Origin: Thermocoleostomius sinensis A174
Lineage (GTDB): Bacteria > Cyanobacteriota > Cyanobacteriia > Elainellales > Elainellaceae
Length of the DNA stretch: 64,000 nt
Assembly: GCF_026802175.1 (NCBI RefSeq)
Contig: NZ_CP113797.1
Coordinates: 4,131,026-4,195,025, forward strand
Direction: 5' to 3'
The first letter of the stretch is position 1, and every line of letters begins with the position of its first letter. Of the stretch, positions 59,840 through 64,000 are shown one piece after another. Made by a program: the position numbers and the translations under genes. A model generated the notes under the pieces. It was not told where the DNA came from and made no database searches. It saw only the letters and a list, made by a program, of their open reading frames with translations.

Positions 59840-61777
59840 GTGGCCAGAACTAGAACTCGTCGTCGTCGGGATCGGCGTGATCGATCGCGCTATCCTCGCC
59901 CTGTCAGTGTCTCCCTATCTAGGAGTCCAGCCAATCACTCCCCAGACACCCTTGTCTTTGTGCCCCTGTTGGTGATGGTGGTGTGTCTGCTATTGATCCG
60001 GCAGCCTAGCATTGCGCAGGTGCTTCAGCTTCCCTCGCCAGTTGTCACCGATTGGAAAACCGGGCTGCTGTCGTCGATGGGACGGGCCTTTCAATTTGCG
60101 CAGGTGTTTGAGCCGGCTGTCATCACCCAACAAGGCAATCAGGTCATTCTCAATGGGCGTGCCTATCCCGTTGCCTGGAGCCAACGCCAAAACCGCATTG
60201 GTGTTTCGGATACATCCTTGCTGCAACTCATTGGGGTTGATTTACTGAGTACCGCCGACGTGTCTAAGCAGCCAATCGAATGGTTTTCCGATCAGCGAGT
60301 CAACCCGATCGTCTTACCTACGTGGCGCAGTGGCCCGATTCGATATTTGGACATTACAGATTTACCGCAGCATTTTAGCTGGCAGCTTGAAACCAATGGT
60401 GGAACACTACAGATTACGACACCTACCGCTAGGGTGACAGGGGTGCGGCAAGGCCGCCAAAGTTGGGGCGATCGAATTGTGATAGATCTAGATCGATCGA
60501 CGCCGTGGCAGGTTGATGAACAACCAGGTGCTGTGATCGTCACCCTGGACGCCCAGGTTTCCCCTGCCATCCTCCGTGCCTTTAAACCAACGGCAGGCAA
60601 CCGCATCACCTCGACCAAAGTGGAAACTAGCCACAACCGTACGGTAATTCGAGTAGGAATGGCGGCGGGCATTCGTCCTCGCGTTTGGGCAATTCCAGAC
60701 CCTAATCGGTTGTTAATTGATGTTCGTCCCGATTCGCTCGTAGAACGCGATATCCTTTGGGCCCCCGGCATCCGCTGGAAGCAGCAGTTTGTGAAGCTGG
60801 GCAACAGTAGTTTTCCCGTGGTAACGCTAAATATTAACCCTCGGCAACCAGGCATTACGCTCAAGCCGATCGTCAGCCATGCTTCCACGGTCGTTGGTAC
60901 GGCTCCTCTATTGTCTACCGCGCAGTCGATTCAGGCCGCCGCCGCCATCAATGGTGGGTTTTTTAACCGCAACAATCAACTTCCCTTGGGCGCTATTCGT
61001 CGTGATTTTCGCTGGATTTCAGGGCCGATCTTAAACCGAGGGGCGATCGCCTGGTCAGATACGGGCGATATCACTGTGGGACGATTACACCTGCAAGAGA
61101 CGTTGAAGACCTCCACAGGACAACAATTGCCCGTGGTCTATCTCAATAGCGGCTATGTGGGGCTTGGTGTTTATCGACATACCCAAGAGTGGGGAACAAC
61201 TTACACCCCAATTTTGGACAATGAACGCATTGTCACAGTTCGTAACGATCGAGTCACCCAACAACAGCAGTCCGGAGCCGCTGGTAAAAACCCAATCCCC
61301 ATTCCCAGCGATGGGTACTTATTGGTAATTCGTGGAAACGATGCCGCCTTTAACGCTTTGTCTGTGGGGACGGGCATTGAAATCGAAGCCGCTACCCAAC
61401 CAGCTGAGTTCGATCGTTATCCCAATGTGGTCGGGGCAGGTCCACTACTGGTACAAAATCGTCAAATTGTTCTCAACGCTCAAGGCGAACAGTTTTCGAC
61501 CGCTTTTCAACAACAAGGAGCCGTTCGTAGCGTCATTGCCACCACGGCTGAGGGCAACCTACTGTTGGCAGCCATTCATAATCGCATCGGTGGGTCTGGG
61601 CCAACGCTGGCAGAAACCGCTCAACTCATGCAGCAGATGGGAGCCGTAAACGCACTGAATTTAGATGGAGGTAGCTCAACAGCACTGTATCTAGGTGGAC
61701 GACTACTCGATCGAATTCCAGCCACAGCCGCCCAAGTTCATAATGGCATCGGCGTCTTTGTCCAACCTGATTCTTAG
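59840..61777 (+). CDS. Phosphodiester glycosidase-like (NAGPA domain) exported protein
   Basis: A 645-residue protein starting at GTG 59840. The N-terminus is very basic (ARTRTRRRRDRRDRSR), followed by a membrane/signal segment (LVFVPLLVMVVCLLLI). A middle region has beta-rich AMIN-like repeats (~100-270). The C-terminal ~290 residues carry the phosphodiester glycosidase pattern: AAAINGGFFNRNNQLPLGAI, VVGAGPLLVQNRQIV, VRSVIATTAEGNLLLAAI and ALNLDGGSSTALYLGG. The family hydrolyses GlcNAc-phosphodiesters in animals; the bacterial role is in exopolysaccharide or cell-wall metabolism and unproven. Confidence 0.85.
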   Translation: MARTRTRRRRDRRDRSRYPRPVSVSLSRSPANHSPDTLVFVPLLVMVVCLLLIRQPSIAQVLQLPSPVVTDWKTGLLSSMGRAFQFAQVFEPAVITQQGNQVILNGRAYPVAWSQRQNRIGVSDTSLLQLIGVDLLSTADVSKQPIEWFSDQRVNPIVLPTWRSGPIRYLDITDLPQHFSWQLETNGGTLQITTPTARVTGVRQGRQSWGDRIVIDLDRSTPWQVDEQPGAVIVTLDAQVSPAILRAFKPTAGNRITSTKVETSHNRTVIRVGMAAGIRPRVWAIPDPNRLLIDVRPDSLVERDILWAPGIRWKQQFVKLGNSSFPVVTLNINPRQPGITLKPIVSHASTVVGTAPLLSTAQSIQAAAAINGGFFNRNNQLPLGAIRRDFRWISGPILNRGAIAWSDTGDITVGRLHLQETLKTSTGQQLPVVYLNSGYVGLGVYRHTQEWGTTYTPILDNERIVTVRNDRVTQQQQSGAAGKNPIPIPSDGYLLVIRGNDAAFNALSVGTGIEIEAATQPAEFDRYPNVVGAGPLLVQNRQIVLNAQGEQFSTAFQQQGAVRSVIATTAEGNLLLAAIHNRIGGSGPTLAETAQLMQQMGAVNALNLDGGSSTALYLGGRLLDRIPATAAQVHNGIGVFVQPDS

Positions 61778-62190
61778 CCTATATCAGCAAAATTACCTAG
61801 TGAAAAAACTTAACTTTAAATGGGCTTGAACAGGCCGTCCTGCGTGTGAAGAGTACATGTAGAAAGCGTCGTTTCAGTAATCCAAGGCTACCGAGAACCA
61901 AAAGAATTTTGTTATCTTTACTTGCGGTCTATTGAACCCCCGAACGCTAAATCCCTGCTTCTAGTAGGGTAGGCAGGGATGACTCTGACCTTTGTATGGG
62001 TGTTGGGCTTGTTCGTGTTCCCATTGGAACTTTGCGTGGGGTTCCTGATTCAATTCTTGACTAGGCATGTCTAAACTTTCACCAAAGCGCTATGGAGTGC
62101 TTGGAGATAGCAGAGACCTGTTTGTTAGAAGAGTCATCTGAAAAAGTTCATCAGAACTTCCGTTTTGCAATAGTCTCAAGGAGAAAAATT
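61778..62190. other. Spacer with hairpin upstream of cupin gene
   Basis: About 410 bp. ATCCCTGC and GCAGGGAT (about 61949-61979) form an 8-bp hairpin that includes the 'GTAGGGTAGGC' word seen after nagE. The rest holds the probable promoter region. Confidence 0.4.
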
Positions 62191-62610
62191 GTGGCTCAAC
62201 CGAAAGAAGTGACGCAACCAACAGCGCTATCTGTCCCAAACCCAGCTGTTGCCAAGGGCGTGGCAGCGACTGAACTACGCCCCTGGGGGTCTTTCACCGT
62301 TCTAGAGGAAGGCAACGGTTACAAGATTAAGCGCATTGAAGTCAAGCCAGGACATCGCCTCAGCTTACAGATGCATCACCACCGCAGCGAGCATTGGATT
62401 GTGGTATCAGGTACGGCTCGTGTATTCTGCGGTTCGGAAGAAAAGCTGCTATTTTGTAACCAATCGACCTATGTTCCGGCGTGCACGAAGCATCGGTTGG
62501 AAAACCCCGGGGTGATCCCGCTGGTGTTAATCGAAGTGCAGAATGGCGAATATCTCGGAGAGGATGATATTATTCGATTCCAAGACGATTATTCTCGCGC
62601 AGATAAGTAA
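62191..62610 (+). CDS. Mannose-6-phosphate isomerase-type cupin protein
   Basis: A 139-residue single-domain cupin equivalent to the C-terminal domain of type II phosphomannose isomerase/GMP (ManC). It has RPWGSFTVLEEGNGYKIKRIEVKPGHRLSLQMHHHRSEHWIVVSGTA, with metal ligands in the HHHRSEHW motif, and later CTKHRLENPG and LIEVQNGEYLGEDDIIRFQDDY. GTG at 62191 is preferred for its AAGGAG SD; the upstream in-frame ATG at 62092 has none. Followed by tandem terminators. It probably isomerises mannose-6-phosphate for GDP-mannose synthesis. Confidence 0.88.
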   Translation: MAQPKEVTQPTALSVPNPAVAKGVAATELRPWGSFTVLEEGNGYKIKRIEVKPGHRLSLQMHHHRSEHWIVVSGTARVFCGSEEKLLFCNQSTYVPACTKHRLENPGVIPLVLIEVQNGEYLGEDDIIRFQDDYSRADK

Positions 62611-62630
62611 CTGTCAATCTGGTTTTTCGT

Positions 62631-62694
62631 GCTCATAAATGAGCTTTTAAAGATTGCAATCTTGTAACATTGAGGCCTGCACCAGCAGGCTTTT
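62631..62694 (+). terminator. Tandem terminators after cupin gene
   Basis: Two short hairpins with T-runs lie in series: GCTCA-TAAA-TGAGC-TTTT at 62631-62648 and GCCTGC-ACCA-GCAGGC-TTTT at 62675-62694. Confidence 0.75.
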
Positions 62695-63107
62695 CGCGTT
62701 GGAATTATATTAATTGTATTAGTATCAAGCGATCGAAAACAAAACAATCAAGGCAGTGTCAGGCTTCTTAAATCGCCGATCCAAGATAGGCTCGAGGTTG
62801 GTTGCAGCGTCCAGTTGACCAGAGCGCCGTCGCATCTAACATCAAGGCTATATCAGGGCTATCTTAAAAGGATTTGACCGAACCAAAATTGACAAGATCA
62901 ACTAGCAGATGGGTTTGAATCAGAGCCAGCGCCTTGCTGTCCTTAGGAAGATCAATTTCAAAGTATTCTAGAGAGTTGGACATTGTGCTAAGCGTGAGGG
63001 CTTGGAAGGCTTTGATCTCTCGCTGAAATATGTTTTAACTTATCGACGGACTCCCTTTTGGGCTTTTATTGCTTCAAATTTACCTTTTGAACATCTGTTT
63101 GGTTTAT
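62695..63107. other. Spacer upstream of pcyA
   Basis: About 410 bp. A 39-codon minus-strand frame (62864-62983, begins MSNSLEYFEIDLPK) lacks an SD but has protein-like composition; I do not call it as a gene. The pcyA promoter should lie near the right end. Confidence 0.4.
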
Positions 63108-63854
63108 ATGTCTTCTTCAACTACTCGATCGATCCGCGAACAACAGCATCCTCTGATTCATCAGCTTGCCGATGTCATTGAGTCGGTTTGGCAGCGCTAT
63201 CTCGATCTATCTCCCTATCAGCTTCCTGAAGACTTGGGCTATGTGGAGGGACGGCTAGAGGGCGAAAAGCTGATTATTGAAAATCAGTGTTATCAAACTC
63301 CGCAATTTCGTAAGCTGCATCTGGAACTCGCTAAAGTTGGTAATTCGTTGGATATTTTGCACTGTGTAATGTTTCCGCGTCCGGAGTATGCCCTACCAAT
63401 GTTTGGTGCTGATTTAGTCGGTGGGCGCGGACAAGTGAGCATGGCTATTGCCGATTTGTCCCCAGTCAGCCGCGATCGCCGCTTACCGGATGTCTATCGA
63501 TCGGCTCTGCATGCTTTGCCAATCCCAGAATTTTCGCAAGCGCGCACCGTGCCAGCCTGGGGTGATATTTTTTCCGAGTTTTGCGTATTGATTCGTCCGG
63601 GTAGTGCAGAGGAAGAAGCTCAGTTTCTATCGCGGGTGGAAGCCTTCCTTCAGATTCATTGTCAGCAGGCAACAGCCATGCCTCCAACCCCCGAAACCCA
63701 ATCGGAGATTTTAGCTGGACAGCAATACTACTGTACGCAACAGCAGCAGAATGATAAAACTCGCCGCGTTTTAGAAAAAGCCTTCGGTACTGAGTGGGCC
63801 GATCGCTATATGACTACCGTACTGTTTGATGTACCCGAGCCGGAAGCGCGATGA
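63108..63854 (+). CDS. pcyA: Phycocyanobilin:ferredoxin oxidoreductase
   Basis: Ferredoxin-dependent bilin reductase that makes phycocyanobilin, the chromophore of phycobilisomes and phytochromes, from biliverdin IXalpha. The 248-residue protein starts at ATG 63108 ([10 protein letters not shown]), as an in-frame ATG 13 codons upstream adds only hydrophobic residues. Highly diagnostic motifs are [73 protein letters not shown] and the C-terminal [13 protein letters not shown]. Catalytic Glu73, His85 and Asp102 correspond to Glu76/His88/Asp105 of the Synechocystis enzyme. Its stop overlaps the next ATG (ATGA). Confidence 0.97.
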   Translation: MSSSTTRSIREQQHPLIHQLADVIESVWQRYLDLSPYQLPEDLGYVEGRLEGEKLIIENQCYQTPQFRKLHLELAKVGNSLDILHCVMFPRPEYALPMFGADLVGGRGQVSMAIADLSPVSRDRRLPDVYRSALHALPIPEFSQARTVPAWGDIFSEFCVLIRPGSAEEEAQFLSRVEAFLQIHCQQATAMPPTPETQSEILAGQQYYCTQQQQNDKTRRVLEKAFGTEWADRYMTTVLFDVPEPEAR

Positions 63855-64000
63855 CCCCAATCCATGTGGTTGGCATTGGTCTAGACGGTGTAGATGGGTT
63901 GTCTGCACCAGTTAAGCACCTGCTGCAACAAGCTACATTCCTAATCGGAAGCGATCGCCATCTCAGTTATCTTTCCGATTATGCAGGTGAGCGGTGGGTG
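63851..64000 (+). CDS. cobL: Precorrin-6Y C5,15-methyltransferase (CbiE/CobL), 3' partial
   Basis: The first 50 codons are visible before the window ends. The start [18 protein letters not shown], then [18 protein letters not shown], is the typical opening of CbiE/CobL-type SAM-dependent corrin methyltransferases (VxGIGxDG and IxGxxRHL motifs). The ATG overlaps the pcyA stop by 4 bp, so the two are cotranscribed. Whether the C-terminal decarboxylating half (CbiT) is fused cannot be seen. Confidence 0.85.
   Translation, partial: MTPIHVVGIGLDGVDGLSAPVKHLLQQATFLIGSDRHLSYLSDYAGERWV

Noticed and set aside
62864-62983. 39-codon minus-strand ORF between the cupin gene and pcyA
   Set aside because: Protein-like composition, but no SD, no neighbour context and no recognisable homology.

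Overview
The window is a stretch of cyanobacterial chromosome, probably from a filamentous or Leptolyngbya/Oscillatoriales-like organism. Lineage markers are pcyA (phycocyanobilin synthesis), a flv1/flv3 pair of class C flavodiiron proteins, a large ferredoxin-type glutamate synthase, a DUF4079 protein, an RRM RNA-binding protein of the Rbp type, and very frequent CGATCG/GCGATCGC (HIP1-like) octamers in genes and spacers. There is no sign of phage or plasmid. Gene assignments come from reading motifs in the translations, not from database searches.

Layout. 1-632: end of a HEAT-repeat protein. 950-7608: a complete N-acetylglucosamine PTS operon (EIIA-HPr-EI fusion, nagB, nagA, EIIC-EIIB permease), unusual for a cyanobacterium. 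7661-12267: small hypothetical genes, a lone YjjB-like membrane protein, a PAS-only sensor and an intact IS5/IS1031-type element with a TAA target duplication. 12680-16277: rbp, mnmE, a 66-residue protein behind a structured leader, tRNA-Ser and a GNAT enzyme. 16280-22621: flv1, a PsiE-like membrane protein, flv3 and a glutathionyl-hydroquinone reductase. 23605-31133: eno, truB, mutS, cbiB and a DUF4079 protein. 31486-42527: a glycosyltransferase, a 1.2 kb spacer holding a 39-codon ORF and a possible structured RNA, gnd, tRNA-Glu, a 1068-residue repeat protein, hpt, a PLD-like protein, and a GT4 glycosyltransferase next to an Asp/Asn-hydroxylase-like oxygenase. 42575-49839: transposase debris, a GH63-type glycosidase, an SLH protein and a DUF2459-like protein. 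49840-64000: an Excalibur-like protein, a response regulator, a subtilase, glutamate synthase, a phosphodiester glycosidase-like protein, a mannose-6-phosphate isomerase-type cupin, pcyA and the start of cobL/cbiE.

How the genes work together. The nag operon should import and phosphorylate N-acetylglucosamine, then deacetylate and deaminate it to fructose-6-phosphate. That product can enter glycolysis (eno is here) or, after isomerisation, the oxidative pentose phosphate route (gnd is here). Flv1/Flv3 remove excess photosynthetic electrons by reducing oxygen. GltS assimilates ammonium. cbiB and cobL/cbiE belong to cobalamin synthesis.

Most interesting signals: the GlcNAc PTS with a second EIIB domain that lacks the phosphocysteine; a heptanucleotide tract (five GGGAATC units) in frame inside mutS just before the ATPase Walker A, where a one-unit change would frameshift the gene; competing hairpins in front of the 66-residue gene; the 39-codon ORF and nested stems upstream of gnd; and two patches of transposase remains too decayed to form long ORFs. 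Three families of dispersed intergenic repeats recur throughout.
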